64,000 nucleotides of DNA, from contig JADJCM010000010.1 of the NCBI GenBank assembly GCA_016703225.1, positions 124,001 through 188,000 on the forward strand. The letters are read 5' to 3'. The DNA is from Lysobacterales bacterium. GTDB taxonomy: Bacteria; Pseudomonadota; Gammaproteobacteria; Xanthomonadales; Ahniellaceae. The notes under the pieces were generated by a model. That model saw only the letters and a program-made list of their open reading frames with translations. It was not told where the DNA came from and did no database searches. A program made the position numbers and the translations under genes. How positions within the stretch are numbered: position 1 is the first letter of the stretch; each line of letters opens with the position of its first letter. Below are positions 8,524-16,549 of this stretch, piece by piece.

Positions 8524-10491
8524 CTACCCCAGCACCGCCTCCACCACCCGCATGGCCAACTGGTCCGAGCTCGCCGCCGTGGTATCGAGCACCAACTCGG
8601 CCTGCTCGGGACGCTCGTAGGGCGAGTCGATGCCGGTGAAGTTCGGGATCAGGCCGGCGCGGGCCTTCGCGTACAGGCCTTTGACGTCGCGTTGCTCGCA
8701 GACTTCGAGCGGGGTGTCGACGAACACTTCGATGAACTCGCCGTCGGCAAAGCGCTCGCGCGCCATTCGCCGCTCATCGCGGAAGGGCGAGATGAAGGAC
8801 ACGATCACGATCAGCCCGGCATCGACCATCAGGCGCGCGACTTCGGAGACACGGCGGATGTTCTCGACGCGATCCTCGGCGCTGAAGCCGAGATCGCGGT
8901 TGAGGCCGTGGCGCACGTTGTCGCCATCGAGCAGGTAGGTGTGGTGGCCGCTGGCGAGCAGGCGCTTCTCGACCAGGTTCGCGATGGTCGACTTGCCCGA
9001 GCCCGACAGCCCGGTGAACCACAGGCAGCGCGGCACCTGGCCCTTGATCGCGGCGCGCGCCTGCTTGCCCACATCGAGCGCCTGCCAGTGCACGTTGCTG
9101 GCGCGGCGCAGCGCGAACTCGATGCGCCCCATCGCGACGGTGGCGTTGCTGCTGCGGTCGATCAGGATGAAGGCGCCGAGCGCGCGATTCTCGGCGTAGG
9201 GCGCGAACGCGATGTCCTGGTCCAGCGACAGGTTGCACACCGCGACCTCGTTCAGCAGCAGCCGCGTCGCGGCCAGGTGCTCCTGGGTGTTCACATCGAC
9301 CTTGTGCTTGATCGCGGTGACCTGCGCCGTCACCGTGCGCGCAGCGGACTTCAGCAGATAGCGCCGGCCCGGCATCAGCGGCGCGTCGTCGAGCCACAGC
9401 AGCTGCACCGCGAACTGGTCGGCGATCGCACACGGCGCGGCGGCGGACGCGAGCACGTCGCCGCGGCTGACGTCGATCTCGTGATCGAGCGCGATCAATG
9501 CCGACTCGCCGGCCTGTGCGGATTCGCGTGCAGCGTCGCCGACGGCGATGCTGGCGACGCGCGCATGGCGGCCCGAAGGCAGCGACACCAGTTCGTCGCC
9601 GAGCTGCACGCGACCGCTTGCGATCAGCCCGGCATAGCCGCGGAAATCGGCGTGCGGTCGGCACACCCACTGCACCGGCATGCGCAGTGGCGTCGCGGTG
9701 TCGTCGTCGGGTAGCGGCTGTATTTCCAGGTGTTCGAGCAGGGGCGGCCCGGCGTACCACGGCGTGGCGGTCGAGCGCGCGATCACGTTGTCGCCGACCA
9801 GGCCCGAGAGCGGAATCGCCTGTACCCGGGCGATGCCGAGCGTGGCCGCAAGCTCGCGGTATTCGGTGGCGATGGCATCGAAGCGCGACTGGTCGTAGCC
9901 GACCAGGTCCATCTTGTTCACCGCGAGCACGACATCGCGGATGCCGAGCAGGGCGACGATGTAGCTGTGTCGGCGCGTCTGCGTGAGCAGGCCCTTGCGT
10001 GCGTCGACCAGGACCACGGCGACATCCGCAGTGGATGCGCCGGTGGCCATGTTGCGGGTGTATTGCTCGTGCCCGGGGCAGTCGGCGACGATGAACTGGC
10101 GGCGGTCGGTGCCGAAGAAGCGGTAGGCGACGTCGATGGTGATGCCTTGCTCGCGTTCGGCGGCGAGCCCATCGAGCAGCAGCGCGTAGTCGATCGCTTC
10201 GCCCTGGGTGCCGTGGCGGGCGCTGTCGCGTTCGAGGCGCGCAAGCTGGTCGTCGTAGAGCTGCTTGCTCTCGTACAGCAGACGCCCGATCAGGGTGCTC
10301 TTGCCGTCGTCGACGCTGCCGCAGGTGATGAAACGCAGCAACGGCTTGCGCTCATGCCGCGCTAGATACGCCGAAATTGCCCCTGCCTGCAGCTCCAGGC
10401 CAGGCTCTTGTGGGTCCGGGATTCTCCCGGACGCTTTCCCAAGCTCCTGTGGGTCCGGGATTCTCCCGGACGCTTTCCCGACACCCACCAT
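8524..10491 (-). CDS. cysNC: Sulfate adenylyltransferase large subunit fused to APS kinase (CysN-CysC)
   Basis: The 655-residue enzyme combines two steps of sulfate activation. The GTPase CysN part begins near residue 45 with ITCGSVDDGKSTLIGRLL and includes DCPGHEQYTRNMATGAS and NKMDLVGY. The CysC part begins near residue 460 with WFTGLSGSGKSTIA and LLDGDNVRHGLN and makes PAPS from APS. The start overlaps the cysD stop as TGATG. The first 30 or so codons run through two copies of a 31-base palindromic repeat, adding a 13-residue duplicated peptide (GKASGRIPDPQE-L/P) that is not part of the family fold. Confidence 0.95.
   Translation of the reverse strand: MVGVGKASGRIPDPQELGKASGRIPDPQEPGLELQAGAISAYLARHERKPLLRFITCGSVDDGKSTLIGRLLYESKQLYDDQLARLERDSARHGTQGEAIDYALLLDGLAAEREQGITIDVAYRFFGTDRRQFIVADCPGHEQYTRNMATGASTADVAVVLVDARKGLLTQTRRHSYIVALLGIRDVVLAVNKMDLVGYDQSRFDAIATEYRELAATLGIARVQAIPLSGLVGDNVIARSTATPWYAGPPLLEHLEIQPLPDDDTATPLRMPVQWVCRPHADFRGYAGLIASGRVQLGDELVSLPSGRHARVASIAVGDAARESAQAGESALIALDHEIDVSRGDVLASAAAPCAIADQFAVQLLWLDDAPLMPGRRYLLKSAARTVTAQVTAIKHKVDVNTQEHLAATRLLLNEVAVCNLSLDQDIAFAPYAENRALGAFILIDRSSNATVAMGRIEFALRRASNVHWQALDVGKQARAAIKGQVPRCLWFTGLSGSGKSTIANLVEKRLLASGHHTYLLDGDNVRHGLNRDLGFSAEDRVENIRRVSEVARLMVDAGLIVIVSFISPFRDERRMARERFADGEFIEVFVDTPLEVCEQRDVKGLYAKARAGLIPNFTGIDSPYERPEQAELVLDTTAASSDQLAMRVVEAVLG
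10410..10479. repeat. Two direct copies of a palindromic repeat inside the cysNC 5' end
   Basis: Copies at 10410-10440 and 10449-10479 are identical over 31 bases and spaced 39 bases apart, that is 13 codons. Each contains the perfect small hairpin TCCGGGATTCTCCCGGA. Because the spacing is a multiple of three, the repeat stays in frame and is translated as a duplicated peptide near the CysN N-terminus. Confidence 0.85.
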
Positions 10492-11390
10492 CAGAAATAC
10501 CCCTCCTGCTTCTTCTGCTCCATCGACGCCCCGGCATCGCCGTCGATCAGCCGGCCCTGACGCTCGGACTGGCGCGCGACCAGCATCTCCGCTATCACCG
10601 CCTCCAGACGATCGGCGGCGGACTCGATCGCGCCCGACAACGGATAGCAGCCGAGTGTGCGGAAGCGGATGCGGCGCAGCTGCGGTGTCTCCCCGGGCCG
10701 CATCGGCAGACGCTCGTCATCGACTAGGATCAGGGCGCCGTCGCGTTCGACCACCGGCCGCTCGGCCGCGAAGTACAAGGGCACCACCGGGATGCGTTCG
10801 CGCAGGATGTACAGCCAGATGTCGAGTTCGGTCCAGTTCGAGAGCGGGAACACGCGCACGCTCTCGCCCGGGGCGATGCGGGTGTTGTAAAGGTTCCATG
10901 GCTCCGGACGCTGTTGCTTGGGGTCCCAGCGATGCGCGCTGCTGCGGAACGAGAACACCCGCTCCTTGGCGCGCGAGGCTTCCTCGTCGCGGCGTGCTCC
11001 GCCGATGGCGGCATCGTAACGGCCGGCCTCCAGCGCCTGTTTCAGCCCTTCGGTCTTCATGATGCGGGTGTGCTCGGCCGAGCCGTGGCTGATCGGCCCG
11101 ACACCGTCGCGCTGCCCGTCGGGATTGATGTGCACGCGCAGCTCGACGCCATAGCGCGCCGGCACTTGGTCGCGCAGCGCGTACATGTCGCGGAACTTCC
11201 AGCCGGTATCGACATGCAGCAGCGGGATCGGCGGCGGCGCCGGATGGAAGGCCTTGCGCAACAGGTGCAGCAGCACCGAGCTGTCCTTGCCGATCGAATA
11301 CAGCATCACCGGCCGCGCGAACTCGGCGGCGACTTCGCGCAGGATGTGCAGGCTCTCGGCTTCGAGCCGGTCCAGATGGGTCAGCGTCAT
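10491..11390 (-). CDS. cysD: Sulfate adenylyltransferase subunit 2 (CysD)
   Basis: The 299-residue product has the PP-loop type SIGKDSSVLLHLLRKAF motif near residue 33. It also has the CysD blocks LLHVDTGWKF, KTEGLKQALE, AIGGARRDEEASRAKER, RPEPWNLYN and FPLSNWTELDIW. With CysN it forms the ATP sulfurylase that converts sulfate to APS. It ends in the typical EKKQEGYF tail (here MEQKKQEGYF) and couples into cysNC by a one-base stop/start overlap. A SulP anion transporter gene is encoded nearby (12.9-14.6 kb), which would fit supply of sulfate. Confidence 0.96.
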   Translation of the reverse strand: MTLTHLDRLEAESLHILREVAAEFARPVMLYSIGKDSSVLLHLLRKAFHPAPPPIPLLHVDTGWKFRDMYALRDQVPARYGVELRVHINPDGQRDGVGPISHGSAEHTRIMKTEGLKQALEAGRYDAAIGGARRDEEASRAKERVFSFRSSAHRWDPKQQRPEPWNLYNTRIAPGESVRVFPLSNWTELDIWLYILRERIPVVPLYFAAERPVVERDGALILVDDERLPMRPGETPQLRRIRFRTLGCYPLSGAIESAADRLEAVIAEMLVARQSERQGRLIDGDAGASMEQKKQEGYF

Positions 11391-11475
11391 TCGCCCATTG
11401 TCCGCGAAAGCGTGCCGCGACGGATATGACGCGATGCGCAGTGGCCATGCCGCCCCGGAATATGCCGTGTAGCGG

Positions 11476-12840
11476 CTATTCGAACGAGTCGGAGAGCAAG
11501 GGGTTTGGATGGGTGTCGATGCGTGCGATCAGCGGGTGCTCGACCCCGGAATTGCAGGTGGGTGACGTAGTGGCCACCAGCGCGGTGGCATTGCCCCAGG
11601 AACTGATGTTGCCAAGGCCCTGCGAACCCCAGCAGCCGCCGTTGCCGGTGTAGCGGAAGCTGCCGCCGCCGTGGTTGCCGAACCGCGTATCCACCTCGTA
11701 TTCCGACGGGTCGGGCAGCGGCCGGATGACGGCCACGTAGAACCCGATCGCTGCGCCGTTGTCGGCTTCGAGGTTGGCCGCGAAGATCGCGCGTCCGCCG
11801 GCCGCCGCGGTGGCCGTGGGCAGCGCTGCGGTCGAGGCGTTGATGTTGGTCGGCAGTCCGCCGAGCGCTTCGGGCAGCGGCAGTGCCAGCTCCTGGACGC
11901 CGCTGTCGTGGGCGACCAGCAGCAGCGGTTGCCCGCCACCTTGCGCAAGGGGTTGGCTGCCGGCGGCCACCATCGTGGTGCCGCTGATCGAGCGCCCGCG
12001 GTGCACGCGAAAGTCGGCAGGGCGCGAGTAGGCGGTGGCCGAGTCGAGCTGCAGCGTGGTGCTGTTCAGACGCAGCAGCAGCAGCGCGGGGACGCCGCCG
12101 CTGCTGGTGCCGTGTGCCAACGCGTGGATGCGGCCATCGCCGCCGACGCGCGCCGCGGCCAGGTGCTGCGGATTGGCTTCGGCCGAGGTGGGTGTGGCCG
12201 CGGCGCTCGCCCAGGTCATCGCGGCATTGAAGCGCGCTGCAAAGCCGAGCGTTGTTCCGAAGCCTTGCAGTTGGCCCACAAGCAGCCATTCGCCGCTCCC
12301 CAGTCGCAGCAGCGAGCCGAGGCGGGTGTCGCCCAGCATCGCCGATCCGGTGGCGAGCGTACTGATGTCGTAGCTGGAGGTCTGGCCGAAATAGTCCGCC
12401 GCGAATTGCCCGGTTTGCAGATTCAGGCGGGCGAGGCGAGTCAGGTCGGGGTTGCCCCGCTGCACGAAGGCCAGTGCCATCTCGTCGTCTGAGGCATTGC
12501 CGTTGTTGACGCCGCTGCAGGCCATCACGCTGCTTTTTGCATTCCAGCTCGGCGGCGCGGTTTCGCGCGCGATGCCGTCGCCGGAAAACGCGGTGTCGAG
12601 ATCGCCGTCCGGTCGCAGGCGCAGGATCACGAACTGGGTCGCCTGTTCGTCGTAGGCCACCACCGCCAGGCTGCCGCCCTCGACCGGGCAGGAGCCGACC
12701 GAACTGACCCCGTTGCCGAGCCCAGACACCACCCGCAGGCCATCGCCATCGAAGGCCGGGTCGAGCACCGGCGACGCGCTCGCCGTCAGCGATGCCAGGC
12801 CGAACAGGGCGGCATGGGCGCCGCGCATCAGGTAGTTCAT
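11476..12840 (-). CDS. Secreted repeat protein with FE-type C-terminal tail
   Basis: The 454-residue product has a signal peptide (about 1-22, ...ASLTASAS). It then has blocks of the form LDPAFDGDGLRV and DLDTAFSGDGIA, which resemble delta-60-type repeats that build a beta-propeller-like surface. The remainder is rich in G/S/T and short strands. It ends in NPLLSDSFE, matching in style the tails of four other exported proteins in this window. No enzymatic motif was seen. It is monocistronic, downstream of the sulP gene on the same strand. Confidence 0.72.
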   Translation of the reverse strand: MNYLMRGAHAALFGLASLTASASPVLDPAFDGDGLRVVSGLGNGVSSVGSCPVEGGSLAVVAYDEQATQFVILRLRPDGDLDTAFSGDGIARETAPPSWNAKSSVMACSGVNNGNASDDEMALAFVQRGNPDLTRLARLNLQTGQFAADYFGQTSSYDISTLATGSAMLGDTRLGSLLRLGSGEWLLVGQLQGFGTTLGFAARFNAAMTWASAAATPTSAEANPQHLAAARVGGDGRIHALAHGTSSGGVPALLLLRLNSTTLQLDSATAYSRPADFRVHRGRSISGTTMVAAGSQPLAQGGGQPLLLVAHDSGVQELALPLPEALGGLPTNINASTAALPTATAAAGGRAIFAANLEADNGAAIGFYVAVIRPLPDPSEYEVDTRFGNHGGGSFRYTGNGGCWGSQGLGNISSWGNATALVATTSPTCNSGVEHPLIARIDTHPNPLLSDSFE

Positions 12841-12910
12841 CGGGTACTCCGAGGTTGGGGTTGCCTCGCAGTACGCAGAATCCGCGCAGATTCTTCGCGC
12901 CCCGTCGCGA

Positions 12911-14641
12911 TCAGGCGCGCGCCTTGCGTTGCGCCAGTTGCTCCAGGAAGTCGCGTGCGGTTTCCACCGCGATCTCGAAGTTCTCGGCCAGCATCAGCAG
13001 GTTCGGGTGCTCCAGGATGTTCATCGACATCAGCACCTTGTGCGGCTGTGGTTGCAGGCCGGAGAAGAACACCTTGATGCCGAGCTTGTCGGCACGGTCG
13101 AGGAACTGGCGCACCGCCTGGGCCCCGGAAGCATCCATCAGCGGCACCCGGCGCAGGCGCAAAATGAACAGCTGCGGTCGCTCGGCGAACTGGTCGAGCA
13201 CGTCGTCGAGGCGGTTGGCGACGGCGAAGAACAACGGCCCGGAGATCTGGAACGCCTCGACCCCCGCGGGGAGCTGCGCGCGCTGATCCGGTTGCGTCGG
13301 GGCGCCGGCGTCTTCCTCGTCGTCCTCGATCAGCTTGCGCCCGGATTCGATCTCGACCACCTCGCTCATGCGGTGCATGAACAGGAACGCCGCCAGCACC
13401 ACGCCGACTTCGATGGCGACGGTGAGATCGGCCACCACGGTGAGGGTGAAGGTGACGACCAGCACCACGCGGTCGCCGACCGGGCCGTGCAGCAGGTGCT
13501 TCACGTGCTGGATTTCGGCCATGTTCCAGGCCACGACCAGCAGCACCGAAGCCAGGATCGCCAGCGGCACGTAGCCCATCAGCGGCGCCGCGACCAGCAT
13601 GAACGCGAGGATGAACAGTGCATGCAGGATGCCGGCGATCGGCGAACGCGCGCCGGCGCGGACATTGGTTGCGGTGCGCGCGATGGCGCCGGTCGCGGGC
13701 AGGCCGCCAAACAGCGCCGAACCGCAGTTGGCGACGCCTTGCGCCACCAGTTCCGCATTCGAGCGATGGCGTCCGCCGATCATGCCGTCGGCGACCACCG
13801 CCGAGAGCAGCGACTCGACCCCGGCGAGAAAGGCGATGGTGAAACTGGCCGGCAGCATCTCGAAGCTGCGCTCCCAGGGAATGACCGGGAAGTCGAAGCT
13901 CGGCAAGCTCGACGGGATGCCGCCGAAGCGCGTCGCGATGGTGTCGACCGGAACGCCGCCCAGCGTGACCACGACCGCCGCCAGCGCGACCACGATCAGG
14001 AACCCCGGCCACTTCGGCCGCCAGCGTCGCATCAGCACCAGGCTCACGATGCCGACGACGCAGAGCAGGGCGGTGGCCGCGTCGAAGCTGTCGAACGAAG
14101 CGAAATAGGTGCGCCAGCGCGGCAGGAACTCGGCCGGCAACTTCGCGATGTCGAGGCCGAGCGCGTCCTTGATCTGGCTCGAAAAGATGCTGACCGCGAT
14201 GCCGGCGGTGAAGCCGACGATCACCGGCTGCGGCATGTAGCGCATCAGCGTGCCAAGGCGCAGCAGCCCGGCGCCGATCAGCATCACGCCCGCCAACAGC
14301 GTGCACAGAATCAGCCCTTCATAGCCGAACTTCTCGATGATCCCGAACACCACCGGAATGAACGCCGCAGTCGGCCCGCCGATTTGCACGCGCGAGCCAC
14401 CGAGGAACGAGATCAGGAACCCGGCGATGATCGCCGTATGCAACCCCTTTTCCGGCGTCGTGCCAGACGCGATCGCAAGCGCCATCGCCAGCGGCAGCGC
14501 GACCACCGCGACCGTGAGCCCGGCGACCACATCATGGCGAAAGTCCCCCAGCCCATACCCCCGCCGCAGCACGCTGACCAGCTTCGGCACAAAGAGGTGC
14601 CATGGTCGTCGCGGGGCGATCCTGTTCGCAGGCTGCATCAC
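12911..14641 (-). CDS. SulP-family anion transporter with STAS domain
   Basis: The 576-residue protein has the SulP transmembrane core (VVAGLTVAVVALPLAMALAIASG, then GGPTAAFIPVV and PVIVGFTAGIAVSIFSSQIKD). It ends in a C-terminal STAS domain of about 110 residues containing FILRLRRVPLMDASGAQAV. An acidic linker (KLIEDDEEDAG) separates the two. SulP proteins move sulfate, bicarbonate or other anions with H+ or Na+. Sulfate is plausible because cysD-cysNC lie 1.5 kb away on the same strand, but bicarbonate or dicarboxylate cannot be excluded. Length is normal. Confidence 0.9.
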   Translation of the reverse strand: MMQPANRIAPRRPWHLFVPKLVSVLRRGYGLGDFRHDVVAGLTVAVVALPLAMALAIASGTTPEKGLHTAIIAGFLISFLGGSRVQIGGPTAAFIPVVFGIIEKFGYEGLILCTLLAGVMLIGAGLLRLGTLMRYMPQPVIVGFTAGIAVSIFSSQIKDALGLDIAKLPAEFLPRWRTYFASFDSFDAATALLCVVGIVSLVLMRRWRPKWPGFLIVVALAAVVVTLGGVPVDTIATRFGGIPSSLPSFDFPVIPWERSFEMLPASFTIAFLAGVESLLSAVVADGMIGGRHRSNAELVAQGVANCGSALFGGLPATGAIARTATNVRAGARSPIAGILHALFILAFMLVAAPLMGYVPLAILASVLLVVAWNMAEIQHVKHLLHGPVGDRVVLVVTFTLTVVADLTVAIEVGVVLAAFLFMHRMSEVVEIESGRKLIEDDEEDAGAPTQPDQRAQLPAGVEAFQISGPLFFAVANRLDDVLDQFAERPQLFILRLRRVPLMDASGAQAVRQFLDRADKLGIKVFFSGLQPQPHKVLMSMNILEHPNLLMLAENFEIAVETARDFLEQLAQRKARA

Positions 14642-14726
14642 CCGACGTTAGCAAACCGTGGCCGGATGCGCGAGGTTGGCGAGTCGACAGGCTGGCGCGC
14701 TGACGCATCGCGTCGCCGCCTGCGGA

Positions 14727-15086
14727 TCAGGCCGTATTCGACAGCAGGCTTTCGTAGGGAATGCGCAGCCCCTCGTGCAGCCGCTTCACCATGGTCAGGC
14801 TCAGGTGGCGCTTGCCACTCAACACCTCCGACACGCGCCCGCTGGGGCCAATGTATGGCTCCAGCTGGCGTGCCGTCAGGCCAAGCTGTTCCATGCGGAA
14901 CTTGATTGCCTCGATGGGATGGGAGGGTGGCATCGGCTGGTGCTGGGCCTCGTAGCGCTCCACCAGGACGGCCAGCACTTCGAGTTCGTCCCCATCCGGG
15001 CTGCCGATACGCGCGCCCCAAAGTTCGTCGATCCGAATCATTGCCCGCTTGTAGTCGGTCTTGTTGCGGATGGGTTTGATGTTCAT
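14727..15086 (-). CDS. higA: HigA-type helix-turn-helix antitoxin
   Basis: The 119-residue product begins MNIKPIRNKTDYKRAMIRID, typical of HigA antitoxins. It ends with an XRE-type HTH (EQLGLTARQLEPYIG, then GRVSEVLSGKRHLSLTMVKRLHEGL). HigA binds HigB and represses the operon. The start codon overlaps the stop of an upstream fragment that looks like the end of higB (TGATG). The antitoxin itself appears intact and may act alone as a regulator now that its toxin is broken. Confidence 0.82.
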   Translation of the reverse strand: MNIKPIRNKTDYKRAMIRIDELWGARIGSPDGDELEVLAVLVERYEAQHQPMPPSHPIEAIKFRMEQLGLTARQLEPYIGPSGRVSEVLSGKRHLSLTMVKRLHEGLRIPYESLLSNTA

Positions 15087-15208
15087 CAGATGTTCTCCGC
15101 GTCGATCCGGTCGTACTGCGCATGGGTGCCGACAAAGCGCACCCTCGCCAACTGTCGTTGGTAGTCGATGGCCAGCACCACTCGGTACGACAACACATCG
15201 GGCTGACC
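15086..15208 (-). pseudogene. Remnant of a HigB-type toxin gene (C-terminal end only)
   Basis: Reading the minus strand into the higA start gives SYRVVLAIDYQRQLARVRF, then VGTHAQYDRIDAENI and a stop that overlaps the higA ATG. This pattern (R.V.AI.Y....V.IRFVGTHA.YD.IDA) is the C-terminal half of HigB/RelE-like toxins that sit before HigA. An in-frame stop lies immediately upstream of the conserved part, and the first half of the family is absent. It is therefore a decayed toxin. The exact left limit is arbitrary. Confidence 0.6.
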
Positions 15209-15309
15209 GCGACAAGTTCACGCGCCCCGCCTTTTTCCTGTCGAAGCGTGAGGATTTCGGCGCTCCAGGTGAACCGGGCGGGCCCGAGCGGTGCGCGACC
15301 GCGAGCGCC

Positions 15310-16347
15310 TCAGCCGGTCGTTGCCGGCAGGCGCTTGGTCATGCCGGGGGAGAGCCAGAGTTCGTTGTCGGCGTCGACGATCAGGGCGTCTACGGCGGGC
15401 AGGGCTTGCAGGCGTTCGCGGCCGGCTTTGGCGCCGGTGACCATGATGGCGGTGCCGAGGCCGTTGATGGCTTCGAGGTGTTCGCTGATCAGGGCGACGC
15501 CGTGGGGGCCGCGGGTCGGGTAGCCGGTCTTCGGGTCGAGGACGTGGTGCAGGCGTTGGCCCTGGTGCATCACGAAGCGTTCGTAGTCGCCCGAGGCGGC
15601 GACGAAACCGCGGCTCAGCGCGACCGTGCCGAGCAGTTGCTGCGGTCGGCGCGGATCGCGCAGGCCGATGCGCCAGTCGTGGCCGTCGAGTTGGCCGTGC
15701 ACCAGTACATCGCCGCCGCCATTGATCATGGCGTTGGTCACGCCTGCGCGATTCAGCACCTGCATGCCCGCCTCCAGGATCGGCAGCTTGGCGATGCCGC
15801 CGAGGTCAAGGCGAACGCCGCGGCGCGCGAGATAGGCGGTGCCGGCGCGCTCGTCGAGCACGAGCGCATCGAAGCCGACCAGTGGCAACTCCGCTGCTAC
15901 TTGTTCGGCGCTGGCGATCGAGGGTTGCTGCGGATTGAAGTCCCAGCTGCGCAGCGAACCGACGGTGGCGTCGAAGGCGCCACCGCTGGCTCGTGCCGCC
16001 GCCTGTGCCATGCGCAGCACCTGCATCAGCTCCGGCGGCACGCGCACCGGTTGCAGCCCGGCGGCAAGGTGAATGGCATTGAGCGCGCCGGTAGCGCGGT
16101 AGCGGCTCATCAGGTCGGCGAGGCGCGCCATCTCGGCAAAGGCGATCTCGGCGGCGCGGGCGAGTGCGGCGTCGCCATCGCCCTGCAGGGTGAGATCGAG
16201 GCGGGTGCCCATCAATGGTCGCGAGCCCTGATAGACGCCGCTGCGCGCCCGCACCGGCGGCAGCACCAGCCCGCACGCCAGCAGCGGCAGCGCCTGGCTC
16301 AGGCGACGGCGGGCGCGTTGTCGGGCATCGAGAATTTCGGGCTTCAT
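15310..16347 (-). CDS. nosX: ApbE-type FAD:protein FMN transferase (NosX)
   Basis: The 345-residue exported protein has a signal sequence (about 1-35) and the ApbE blocks PLMGTRLDLTL, AFDATVGSLRSWDF, VRLDLGGIAKLPIL, INGGGDVLVHG, HHVLDPKTGYPT and LGTAIMVTGAKAG. ApbE enzymes attach FMN covalently to a Thr of periplasmic flavoproteins. The target here is most likely NosR, which carries the acceptor motif SGATVT. The gene is divergent from nosZ across an FNR-type box. NosX-like genes are a known part of nos clusters in many proteobacteria. Confidence 0.92.
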   Translation of the reverse strand: MKPEILDARQRARRRLSQALPLLACGLVLPPVRARSGVYQGSRPLMGTRLDLTLQGDGDAALARAAEIAFAEMARLADLMSRYRATGALNAIHLAAGLQPVRVPPELMQVLRMAQAAARASGGAFDATVGSLRSWDFNPQQPSIASAEQVAAELPLVGFDALVLDERAGTAYLARRGVRLDLGGIAKLPILEAGMQVLNRAGVTNAMINGGGDVLVHGQLDGHDWRIGLRDPRRPQQLLGTVALSRGFVAASGDYERFVMHQGQRLHHVLDPKTGYPTRGPHGVALISEHLEAINGLGTAIMVTGAKAGRERLQALPAVDALIVDADNELWLSPGMTKRLPATTG

Positions 16348-16432
16348 GCTGCGGTGTCGCGCCTGGGCGTGGGCTGACCTTGCAGTCTATAGAGCACGGC
16401 GTGCATGGCCAATCACGATCGCATGTGCAGGA

Positions 16433-16446
16433 TTGACCGATGTCAA
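16433..16446. promoter_or_regulatory. FNR/DNR-type operator between nosX and nosZ
   Basis: TTGACCGATGTCAA is a perfect five-base inverted repeat (TTGAC-N4-GTCAA). It fits the FNR/CRP-family consensus TTGAT-N4-ATCAA used for anaerobic and nitric-oxide control of denitrification genes. It lies 103 bases before the nosZ start and 85 before the divergent nosX start, so one activator could serve both. Which regulator (FNR, DNR or NNR) cannot be told from the site. Confidence 0.8.
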
Positions 16447-16549
16447 TCGCGCACGAAGTCGACAGGATCAACATGCTCGGCGGCAGAACGACGTTTCCAA
16501 CCCGCCCGCGAGTCCGAGATCCGGACAGGGCGCTGACGAGGATCAAGAC

